In this document: piece by piece, positions 1 through 5,618 of the stretch
Numbering within the stretch: position 1 is the stretch's first letter
Layout of the letters: every line of letters begins with the position of its first letter
Position numbers and translations under genes: made by a program
DNA from: an uncultured Lachnospiraceae bacterium
GTDB lineage: Bacteria; Bacillota; Clostridia; Lachnospirales; Lachnospiraceae
DNA length: 5,618 nucleotides
Assembly: GCA_946413945.1 (NCBI GenBank)
Contig: CAMKMR010000133.1
Coordinates: 1 to 5,618, forward strand
Reading direction: 5' to 3'
Notes under the pieces: generated by a model
What the model was told of the DNA's origin: nothing
Database searches by the model: none
What the model saw: the letters and a program-made list of their open reading frames with translations, nothing else

Positions 1-720
1 ATTCTGAAGGAAGCTGTCAAATGAAGTGTCCCCAAAATCGTCAAAGAAATTTGCACCAATAGGTATAAGCTTTTCACCTTCAACCGTAGGAAACCTCTCA
101 GCAGCATCTCTTATAGCCTTGCTAAAGCCTTCCGGCGTTGTCATATCCGGAGATCCTATTGCCTCATAAATATCTTTACGTACAATAAAAACCTGATTGG
201 AAGCTACATTTTCAGAATTATTAAAATCATTCAGGGAAAAGGAAGAATTAGGATAAGCATATATATTCCCGTCCGAAAGGGTGTACCATTTAACAGCATC
301 CGGATTTGTTACCTGATAAAATTCCATATCATATTTATCCGCAAGTTCATTTAATGGATATACCATATCATTATCTATAAGAGTTTTTAACTGAGGCTCC
401 CAATATCCTAATGTGATAAGATCAGGCAGTTCATTGCTTGATATTAAAGTATCAAGCGTATTTGAAGCATTGCCAACCGGCGTCTTAAAATCTATTGATA
501 CTCCTGTTTTATCTGTTATAGTTTCAGCAACAAGACTGTCTTTCCATTCATCGTTAAACCACTCGTAATTAATATACCAGCTGAATTTAACAGCTTCCTC
601 TTCTTTTTCTTTATCTTCTTTATTTTTATAATTCGATATCAGCAGCGCTGAGAAACCTGCAAAAACAAGTAGTATTCCTATTATCACAAGCAGCGAAAAA
701 ATATCTTTTCGTTTTAACAT
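1..720 (-). CDS. Extracellular solute-binding protein, membrane-anchored (N-terminal part)
   Basis: The frame stays open from the ATG at 720-718 to base 1, giving 240 residues with no stop; the C-terminus lies outside the window. The N-terminus (MLKRKDI) is followed by one long hydrophobic helix, about residues 8-28, then a charged Lys/Glu linker (about 31-43). From about residue 44 the chain reads like an ABC sugar-binding protein: KFSWYINYEWF, then a TDKTGVSIDF strand, an ELPDLITLGYW segment, and VFIVRKDIYEAIG around 158-170. These match the usual N-domain layout of large carbohydrate-binding components, possibly the YtcQ/LplA-like group (inference). No cysteine occurs in the visible protein, so it is not a lipoprotein; the helix probably stays as an anchor, or is an uncleaved or poorly cleaved signal. 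An RBS (GAGGGGAG, 731-738) sits 10 nt upstream. The gene lies after a terminator, so it probably belongs to a separate unit. Its ligand is unknown. Confidence 0.85.
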   Translation of the reverse strand, partial: MLKRKDIFSLLVIIGILLVFAGFSALLISNYKNKEDKEKEEEAVKFSWYINYEWFNDEWKDSLVAETITDKTGVSIDFKTPVGNASNTLDTLISSNELPDLITLGYWEPQLKTLIDNDMVYPLNELADKYDMEFYQVTNPDAVKWYTLSDGNIYAYPNSSFSLNDFNNSENVASNQVFIVRKDIYEAIGSPDMTTPEGFSKAIRDAAERFPTVEGEKLIPIGANFFDDFGDTSFDSFLQN

Positions 721-730
721 ATATATTAAG

Positions 731-738
731 CTCCCCTC
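731..738 (-). promoter_or_regulatory. Ribosome binding site of the membrane-anchored binding protein
   Basis: Minus-strand GAGGGGAG lies 10 nt before the ATG at 720-718. It supports that start, which would otherwise rest only on the hydrophobic N-terminus. A second G-rich run lies a little further upstream, around 748-755. Confidence 0.6.
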
Positions 739-760
739 TAAGTAAAATCCCCCTGTCTAT

Positions 761-789
761 ATAATAAAAAATGAACGGCCATAAGGCAA
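761..789 (-). promoter_or_regulatory. Candidate sigma-A promoter overlapping the terminator
   Basis: On the minus strand, TTGCCT (complement of 784-789) is separated by 17 nt from TATTAT (complement of 761-766). These match the -35 and -10 consensus at 4/6 and 5/6 positions with ideal spacing. Transcription would start near 753-755, about 33 nt before the ATG at 720. The -35 lies inside the 3' arm of the upstream terminator hairpin and the -10 starts in its U-tract. AT-rich DNA gives chance -10 matches, so this is a candidate only. Confidence 0.45.
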
Positions 790-814
790 TACTAAACCAT
801 TGCCTTAGCCGTTC
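764..814 (-). terminator. Rho-independent terminator of the sugar ABC transporter unit
   Basis: Arms GAACGGC (773-779) and GCCGTTC (808-814) pair perfectly. They continue as TAAGGCAAT (782-790) with ATTGCCTTA (799-807), interrupted only by a 2-nt bulge (CA, 780-781). This gives 16 base pairs around an 8-nt loop (791-798). Read on the minus strand, the hairpin is followed by A and then six Ts (771-766), the expected U-tract. It starts 26 bases after the stop codon of the MalG-type permease (840-842). The plus-strand side has no T-run, so it should act in the minus direction only. Confidence 0.93.
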
Positions 815-839
815 TATATATTGGAGGTAGTGTTTATTC

Positions 840-1667
840 CTATCCTTTAACAGCACCAGCTGAGATTGAACTGATGATGTGTCTTGAGAAGAAAATGAAT
901 ACAAGAAGGATAGGGATTACCGAGATTGCTACTGAAAGATATATAGCACCCTGATTCTGCTGAAGGTTTGTTGCAGCACGGAGTGTAGATATCATAACAG
1001 GAAGTGTGAACTTGTCCTTCTTTGTGAGGAGGATCATTGGCATAAGGTAGTTGTTCCAGTTACCAATGAATGACATGATTCCCATTGTAGCAATACCTGG
1101 TTTGAGGATCGGAAGAACGATGGTATGGAATGTTCTTATTTCCGAAGCTCCATCTATTCTAGCCGCTTCAAGGATTTCTGCGCTTAAGTCTGACTCAGCA
1201 TACTGTTTTAAGAAGAATACTGTACCAGGAGAAGCAATTGAAGGGACAATGAGAGGTATATAGCTGTTGATCAGATGTAACTTTGAGCAGAGCTGATAGA
1301 ATCCTATCATTGAAAGCTGTCCTGGAATCATCATAAACACAAGGATTGAAACGAATACAATTTTGTTTGCTTTAAACTTATAGAAAGCAAGACCATATGC
1401 AGTAAGTGCTGAAAAGTAAATACAAAGTAATGTCGCTGGTACTGCAACTATGATACTGTTTCCAATTCCTCTGAAGAGGTTAAAATATTCTGACATCTGC
1501 TTCCAGTTTTCAAGAAGGTGTTTACCCGGAATAAGAGTAAATGAAGATGAAATCTCAACCCCTGATCTGGTAGCATTTACGAGCATTAGAAGGAAAGGCA
1601 GGGCACAAGCAACTGCCACGATAGTTAAAAATACATATATAAGATTTTTCTTAGCCTTGTATCCCAT
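840..1667 (-). CDS. Sugar ABC transporter permease, MalG type
   Basis: This 275-residue inner-membrane subunit forms half of the channel of a carbohydrate uptake ABC transporter (CUT1 type), paired with the permease just upstream. Hydrophobic segments fall near residues 9-29, 68-94, 103-121, 136-153, 191-211 and 246-266, the six helices typical of MalG-like proteins. The cytoplasmic EAA loop that docks to the ATPase is clear at 167-190 (EAARIDGAS, ending LPILKP). The start is placed at the ATG of MGYKAKKN because AAGGCGG lies 6 nt before it; the same frame has an earlier ATG at 1713-1715, 16 codons upstream, but that lies inside the previous gene and would add an unlikely charged extension. 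The ATG follows the upstream TAA by one base (TAATATG), which suggests translational coupling. The substrate cannot be read from the permease; an oligosaccharide is likely from context. Confidence 0.96.
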   Translation of the reverse strand: MGYKAKKNLIYVFLTIVAVACALPFLLMLVNATRSGVEISSSFTLIPGKHLLENWKQMSEYFNLFRGIGNSIIVAVPATLLCIYFSALTAYGLAFYKFKANKIVFVSILVFMMIPGQLSMIGFYQLCSKLHLINSYIPLIVPSIASPGTVFFLKQYAESDLSAEILEAARIDGASEIRTFHTIVLPILKPGIATMGIMSFIGNWNNYLMPMILLTKKDKFTLPVMISTLRAATNLQQNQGAIYLSVAISVIPILLVFIFFSRHIISSISAGAVKG

Positions 1668-1668
1668 A

Positions 1669-2613
1669 TTAATCCGCCTTTCTTCTAAAGATATATAACT
1701 GGATAAGTGAAACAATAAGTATTATAAGGAATAATACATAAGCAACCGCTGATGCGTATCCTGTCTGGATAGATCCTGCTGTGAAACCAAATTTATAAAG
1801 GTACATCATAACTGTCTGAGTTGTGTTATATGCTGAACCAGATGCAGATTCAAGTAAGAATGGAATGTCGAACATCTGGAGACCACCAATAAGAGAGGTG
1901 ATAGCAACATACATAAGTATTGGTCTTATAAGCGGAAGTGTTACCTTTGTAAATATCTGATATCTGTTAGCTCCATCAAGTGCGGCAGCTTCAAAGTATT
2001 CACTAGGAATACCCTGAACACCTGCCATCAGCATGAGGAAGGAATTACCAAACCACATCCATGACTGGATTATAGCTATTGTTATAGGAGCCCATACAGG
2101 ACTTCCAAGCCAGTCAATAGGGTTGTAGTGAAGGTGTAATAACTTTGCTATTGCATTGATACCTATATTAAATGTTCCAAATCTCCAATCCAGTAATGTT
2201 TTGAAGAGGAATGCAACCGAAGTTGCAGCGATAAGATTTGGAAGATAGTAGATCATTCTGTAAAGTCCAAGGCCTTTTACCTTATACTTTACATCTGAGA
2301 ATATCATCATAAGAAGGAATGCCATTCCAAGCTGTAATACGATATTTATGCCCCAGATCCTTACTGTATTAAGAAGCGCTTTCCAAAAGAACTTATCTGT
2401 TAAAACGCGGGCATAATTGGCAAAGCCAACCATCTTATAATCTCCCATAACTCTCAGGTTAGTGAAACTTAAGAACAGTGTTCTAAGTACCGGATAAACA
2501 CTAAAGATAAGGAACACAACTGAAAATGGAATTACAAATACATTTCCCCATCTATTAAACTTTGTAACCGAACCATATTTGAACTTAACCGGTCTTACTG
2601 TTTTTTCTTCCAT
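1669..2613 (-). CDS. Sugar ABC transporter permease, MalF type
   Basis: This is the 314-residue partner of the MalG-type permease. A basic cytoplasmic N-terminus (about 1-22) precedes the first helix (about 25-45). Further hydrophobic segments lie near 84-105, 121-138, 174-196, 232-250 and 288-308. The EAA loop is at 208-231 (EAAALDGAN, ending LPLIRP), preceded by IPSEYF as is usual in CUT1 permeases. The length of about 300 residues fits the short MalF/UgpA/MsmF-like type, without the large periplasmic loop of E. coli MalF. A strong RBS (GAAAGGGG, 2620-2627) is 6 nt before the ATG. The gene follows the binding protein by 37 nt with no terminator hairpin between them, so they are probably co-transcribed. 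Confidence 0.96.
   Translation of the reverse strand: MEEKTVRPVKFKYGSVTKFNRWGNVFVIPFSVVFLIFSVYPVLRTLFLSFTNLRVMGDYKMVGFANYARVLTDKFFWKALLNTVRIWGINIVLQLGMAFLLMMIFSDVKYKVKGLGLYRMIYYLPNLIAATSVAFLFKTLLDWRFGTFNIGINAIAKLLHLHYNPIDWLGSPVWAPITIAIIQSWMWFGNSFLMLMAGVQGIPSEYFEAAALDGANRYQIFTKVTLPLIRPILMYVAITSLIGGLQMFDIPFLLESASGSAYNTTQTVMMYLYKFGFTAGSIQTGYASAVAYVLFLIILIVSLIQLYIFRRKAD
1674..1680 (-). promoter_or_regulatory. Ribosome binding site that fixes the MalG-type permease start
   Basis: Minus-strand AAGGCGG lies 6 nt before the ATG at 1667-1665. It sits inside the last codons of the upstream permease, so the terminating ribosome passes directly over it. It favours the 275-residue product over a 291-residue one from the upstream in-frame ATG. 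Confidence 0.75.
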
Positions 2614-2650
2614 CGGTTTCCCCTTTCAAAACAATTAAATCAAAAAGCAA

Positions 2651-4072
2651 TTATCTTTCAATCTGAATTTCTGGATATGTTGACTGAACTACATCATAGA
2701 AGTTGTTAAGTGCATCTTCTTTTGTAGCCTGGCCTGTCTTAATTGAGCTTATTGCCTGGCCCCATGCATCACCGATAACCTTGTCATAACGAGTTACCTT
2801 AGAGTAATCTATACCCTTAGCCTGTTCAAGCCAGAAGCTGTAAAGCTTTTCACCACCGTAAACAGCATTTCCATCATCCTTATGCTGCTCGAGTACGCTC
2901 TTAAGTGAAACTGTGTCACCTTCTGAAGCCTCGATCCACCAGTTAGCTGTTTCCTCATTAAGAGTACAGAACTTTATAAAATCCCATGCACGGTCTTTTC
3001 TTTCTGAATTAGAGGAAATACCAATGTATGTTCCTCCACCGAAACCGTATGAAGGTCCTGAGCAAACGCCCCATTTACCTGAAGTCTCTTTAACGTTATC
3101 TCTTAATGTAAGAACACCCCATGAAGGAAGTCCATAAGCAAAGATCTGTGTCTTTTCCATATCCTTAGTTGCATCTGCGAACTGATCAGCATCCCAAACG
3201 TTAACTGAATCATCAGCGTAGTTCTGAATATCAGCTGTAAGGATTGGAACTTCACCAGCCATACCCTGATACCAAGGTGTTGACCACTGATTAGCATATG
3301 CTGTTAAATCCTTCTGATAAAGATCGATAGCAAGATCCATGTAATCTTTTCTTGCCTGAGCAACATTAAGTTTTCCATCAACAACCCATGCTGAGTCGCC
3401 TGAGAAATAATTCATTTCAGCATCTGAAGCAAAGATTCTAAATCCTGCTTTCTTTAATGTTTCTGCTGTTGTAAGTATTGTTGGATAATCCTGGAAAAGC
3501 TTTCCAACTTCTTCTGGATCATCTGTTCCGAATACTTCTTTTGCAATATCACGACGATAGTAGATACCTGCTGGAGTAATCTGGTAAGAAATAGCTCTCT
3601 GGATTCCTTCGCTGTCCTGTCCAACTTTCCATACATAGTCAACGATCTGATCTGCATAATCCTGAGCTCCGTACTCATTAAGATCTGCGAAGAATCCGTT
3701 GTCATACATATCTTCAAGCATCTGAGGCTCACCAACGATGATATCAGGTTCTTTTTCACCACCCATAAGTGCTGTCTGAACCTTAGTTGCATAATCATCT
3801 GGAGCGATAACTACTGTTTCGACTTCAACACCTGTCTTATCCTGATATCTCTGTCCGAACTGTTCAAGATCCTGTGCAAGTGTCCATACTACAAGCTTTT
3901 CTCCAGCCTCAGCAGCCTTTCCTCCCTGATCCTTTGAATCTGTTGAAGAAGCATTATTACTTCCTCCCTGGTCGTTTTTGCTTGCCTTCTCATCTGACTT
4001 CCCACCACAAGCTGTAGCAGATAAAGCCATTGAACTAGCAAGAAGTAACGCAGCAATTTTTTTAAGTTTCAT
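2651..4072 (-). CDS. Sugar ABC transporter substrate-binding lipoprotein
   Basis: This 473-residue extracellular receptor delivers sugar to the two permeases encoded just downstream. It begins MKLKKIAALL with a hydrophobic signal peptide and a lipobox ending ATAC, the lipidated cysteine being residue 22. Position -3 is Ala rather than the usual Leu, but the site still looks functional. A polar Gly/Ser/Asn/Asp linker (about 23-58, with DQGG twice) tethers the domain to the membrane. The core starts near residue 60 (KLVVWTL) and shows the family-1/8 bacterial binding-protein pattern: YQDKTGVEVETV, GGEKEPDIIVGEP, then ITPAGIYYRRDIAKEVFG, and a late Trp-rich region (NWWIEASEG, YSFWLEQ) where sugar-stacking aromatics are common. 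AGGGAGG (4084-4090) lies 11 nt before the ATG. Its neighbours and the upstream phosphorylase suggest an oligosaccharide ligand, perhaps a beta-glucan fragment (inference). Confidence 0.95.
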   Translation of the reverse strand: MKLKKIAALLLASSMALSATACGGKSDEKASKNDQGGSNNASSTDSKDQGGKAAEAGEKLVVWTLAQDLEQFGQRYQDKTGVEVETVVIAPDDYATKVQTALMGGEKEPDIIVGEPQMLEDMYDNGFFADLNEYGAQDYADQIVDYVWKVGQDSEGIQRAISYQITPAGIYYRRDIAKEVFGTDDPEEVGKLFQDYPTILTTAETLKKAGFRIFASDAEMNYFSGDSAWVVDGKLNVAQARKDYMDLAIDLYQKDLTAYANQWSTPWYQGMAGEVPILTADIQNYADDSVNVWDADQFADATKDMEKTQIFAYGLPSWGVLTLRDNVKETSGKWGVCSGPSYGFGGGTYIGISSNSERKDRAWDFIKFCTLNEETANWWIEASEGDTVSLKSVLEQHKDDGNAVYGGEKLYSFWLEQAKGIDYSKVTRYDKVIGDAWGQAISSIKTGQATKEDALNNFYDVVQSTYPEIQIER

Positions 4073-4122
4073 AAACTTTTGTTCCTCCCTTACTCACTTC
4101 CCTGTCTTCTGCAGGTTTTTTT

Positions 4123-4139
4123 GATAATGCTATTTTATC
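4123..4139. repeat. 17-bp palindrome over the candidate -10
   Basis: GATAA (4123-4127) and TTATC (4135-4139) are perfect inverted 5-bp arms around 7 nt. The element covers the only reasonable -10 of the binding-protein gene, where a repressor site could lie. Short AT-rich arms occur often by chance, and there is no central CG as in typical LacI-family operators. Confidence 0.25.
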
Positions 4140-4158
4140 CGGAACAAATAATTGAAAA
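4132..4158 (-). promoter_or_regulatory. Weak candidate promoter of the ABC transporter genes
   Basis: The minus strand carries TAAAAT (4137-4132; 5/6 match to the -10 consensus). TTTTCA (4158-4153; 4/6 match to -35) lies 15 nt upstream, which is a short spacing. Transcription would start about 50 nt before the binding-protein ATG. Without a terminator after the phosphorylase gene, readthrough from upstream is equally possible. Confidence 0.3.
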
Positions 4159-4173
4159 AATTGCCCATTTTTT
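4155..4173. repeat. A-tract/T-tract palindrome in the intergenic gap
   Basis: AAAAAAT (4155-4161) and ATTTTTT (4167-4173) form 7-bp inverted arms around TGCCC. As RNA it would be a weak all-A/U stem, so it is a poor terminator. It overlaps the candidate -35 and could be an operator, an UP-like AT element or a chance product of the AT-rich gap. Confidence 0.3.
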
Positions 4174-4216
4174 ATAAAGGTATCTTATTTTTATTTATTT
4201 TTTTTGTAATATTTTC

Positions 4217-5618
4217 CTAGTCAATAAAAACCTCTATCTCGCTTATATTACCATTACGGATTTCCTTAACAATGTCCCCTGTAAGCCTGTCTCTAAAGAT
4301 TGTTTCATCCCCTTTGTTATTAACAACTATCTTTGTTATCTTTTCTTCATCAGGATAGTAATCTTTTCTTTCTTCAAAATGATACGTTACCATGCAGTTT
4401 CCTAAGAATCTTGCACTTACCTTCTTTGATTCAGGTATCAGGAATTCTGGCATTTGTGGCTTAAATATAAGCTCTAATTCGCCTTTTGTATTTAGTTTTA
4501 TAGGTTCTTCACCGAACATGATCCTTCTCCACATTGAAAGGAATTCTACTGTAGATCCTGAAAGTCTTGCTACAAATCCTTTACCCCATACGCTTTCATC
4601 AGGATTAGCTGAACTTGCGATAAAAGATGAATTTTCCAAAGTTGATCTTCCATACATTTCCGGATCTAAGAAACATACAAGACAATTCTTCATTTCACTG
4701 TAGAATTCCTTATAAAGTCCCGCTCTGCTAAGTTCTAATAAATATTTATATTCCATATGAAGGAAGACAGATTCATTTTCAAGCCAGCCAGGAGTGAAAC
4801 ATTTGCATCTTCCTAATTCATTTGTGGCATCTTTAAGGCTTGCATTAACTTTATACATAGATAATTTTTTATCATATATGCCGCTATCTTTAACAGCATT
4901 ATAAAGTTCTTTTTTCCTGCTCTTTTCTAATACCTTAAGGGCGTGAACCTGACCTTCAAGGAAATCAGGCATCTCTCTCAACTTAAATTTCTCAGGATAT
5001 ATGCCATCTTCTTTTCTATATTTCTCCACTTCATAATAGAAGTACATTGGAACAAGGCCTTCTTTATTTGTATCTAAAGCCTTTGTCTGTCTTATCATCA
5101 TCACTTCTTCCATGTCGCTGATAAATTCTTCTATAAACGATCTATCTATTAAGGAATATTCTCCTGTAATGCCTGCATAAACTTTTTCTCTATAAGTTTC
5201 CTTTGCTTTGTTTATTGCATACCAGAAATTAATGGTTGAATCCCCTTCATTAATCTCATCCTTATTTATTCTTATAGCTTCCTTTATCGCTTCCATATAA
5301 AGTCCTGCTTCCGCTGTTATCTTTATATCTTTTTCGATAAACTTAAGTGAATCCTTAAGGAATCTTACCAGTCTTAAGAGTTCTAAAGTTTCTCCATAAG
5401 AAGAACCGAATATTCCAGGAAGTCCGTTTAAAGCATCATACCAACCCGGCTTTCCTCCCTCCATTTCAACTCCAAAGCTAAATGGATCTAAGGTTGCAAA
5501 CTTTGATGCTGCCAGTAAAAGTAAGTGACTAAAAAGGCTGTCCTTTATAACAGTTCCATTTTTATCCTGGTATTTTTTTGAAGCAGGATTTAATTTCTTA
5601 TCTGCTATACTGTAATAC
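4217..5618 (-). CDS. GH94-like (clan GH-Q) glycoside phosphorylase, C-terminal part
   Basis: The frame is open from base 5618 to the TAG at 4217-4219; the 466 residues seen are the C-terminal part of a larger protein (the Met at 5464 is internal). These enzymes cleave beta-linked glucosides or glucans in the cytosol with inorganic phosphate, inverting at the anomeric centre and releasing a sugar 1-phosphate. Three motifs appear in GH94 order. GGKPGWYDALNGLPG (about 54-68) aligns with the DWND-type acid loop, making Asp61 the likely general acid. ENESVFLH (280-287) matches the EN...FxH segment with the phosphate-contacting His. GFVARLSGSTVEF (347-359) matches the phosphate-binding turn. A beta-rich tail follows (about 372-466). 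The long helical insert between the first two motifs fits the large oligoglucan phosphorylases (GH149/GH161-like) better than compact cellobiose phosphorylase, but the family and sugar are uncertain. There is no signal peptide in the visible part. The sugar transporter genes begin 144 nt downstream. Confidence 0.8.
   Translation of the reverse strand, partial: YYSIADKKLNPASKKYQDKNGTVIKDSLFSHLLLLAASKFATLDPFSFGVEMEGGKPGWYDALNGLPGIFGSSYGETLELLRLVRFLKDSLKFIEKDIKITAEAGLYMEAIKEAIRINKDEINEGDSTINFWYAINKAKETYREKVYAGITGEYSLIDRSFIEEFISDMEEVMMIRQTKALDTNKEGLVPMYFYYEVEKYRKEDGIYPEKFKLREMPDFLEGQVHALKVLEKSRKKELYNAVKDSGIYDKKLSMYKVNASLKDATNELGRCKCFTPGWLENESVFLHMEYKYLLELSRAGLYKEFYSEMKNCLVCFLDPEMYGRSTLENSSFIASSANPDESVWGKGFVARLSGSTVEFLSMWRRIMFGEEPIKLNTKGELELIFKPQMPEFLIPESKKVSARFLGNCMVTYHFEERKDYYPDEEKITKIVVNNKGDETIFRDRLTGDIVKEIRNGNISEIEVFID

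Noticed and set aside
626..904. Minus-strand open frame of 92 codons across the terminator
   Set aside because: It overlaps the end of the MalG-type permease, the terminator and the start of the membrane-anchored binding protein, all well supported in other frames. It resembles no known family.
1051..1263. Plus-strand open frame opposite the MalG-type permease
   Set aside because: It is the antisense of a well-supported gene, has no RBS worth noting and shows no protein-like pattern.
3103..3798. Two minus-strand open frames (3103-3297 and 3454-3798) inside the binding-protein gene
   Set aside because: They are shifted frames of the lipoprotein. The lipoprotein frame is continuous and family-like, so there is no sign of a frameshift.
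4094..4122. CCTG...CAGG inverted repeat and A-run before the binding-protein RBS as a terminator or riboswitch
   Set aside because: The arms are only 4 bp and no U-tract follows. The leader is too short and unstructured for a known riboswitch.
4153..4178. Plus-strand TTGAAA followed by TATAAA as an antisense promoter
   Set aside because: The spacing is short (15 nt), no plus-strand gene follows, and the match comes from the AT-rich gap.
4392..4703. Plus-strand open frame of 103 codons opposite the phosphorylase
   Set aside because: It is the antisense of the conserved ENxxxFxH-to-phosphate-turn region, and its composition is explained by the coding strand.
5462..5464. Met at 5464 as the start of the phosphorylase gene
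   Set aside because: The frame continues open to the window end with plausible protein sequence, no suitable RBS precedes this Met, and the catalytic Asp lies only nine residues after it, so the N-terminal part of the enzyme must lie upstream.

Overview
The window is AT-rich, and every gene in it reads on the minus strand. It looks like a carbohydrate-uptake and phosphorolysis locus of a low-GC Gram-positive bacterium. Supporting signs are strong G-rich Shine-Dalgarno sequences, a Lys-rich lipoprotein signal peptide followed by a Ser/Asn/Gly linker, MalF/MalG-type permeases without their own ATPase, and the overall protein style. A Clostridia/Lachnospiraceae (Butyrivibrio- or Roseburia-like) gut or rumen organism fits best. 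That assignment is an inference from style; no marker gene is present.

In transcription order (right to left): (1) 5618-4217, the C-terminal 466 residues of a large GH94-like (clan GH-Q) inverting beta-glucoside/beta-glucan phosphorylase, cut by the window edge. (2) 4216-4073, an AT-rich gap with a weak candidate promoter and two small palindromes but no convincing terminator. (3) 4072-2651, a family-1-type sugar-binding lipoprotein. (4) 2613-1669, a MalF-type permease. (5) 1667-840, a MalG-type permease whose ATG lies one base after the previous stop. (6) 814-764, a strong Rho-independent terminator closing the transporter unit. (7) 720-1, the N-terminal 240 residues of a second, unrelated-looking solute-binding protein held by a membrane helix rather than a lipobox cysteine, with its own RBS and a promoter candidate that overlaps the terminator.

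Working model: the lipoprotein captures an oligosaccharide, probably a beta-glucan fragment, and the two permeases import it using an ATPase encoded elsewhere. The cytosolic phosphorylase cleaves it with inorganic phosphate to give a sugar 1-phosphate, saving ATP. The second binding protein probably starts a different uptake unit that continues beyond base 1. The family assignments are well supported by motifs; the exact sugar is not. I found no RNA genes, CRISPR arrays, mobile elements or long repeats.
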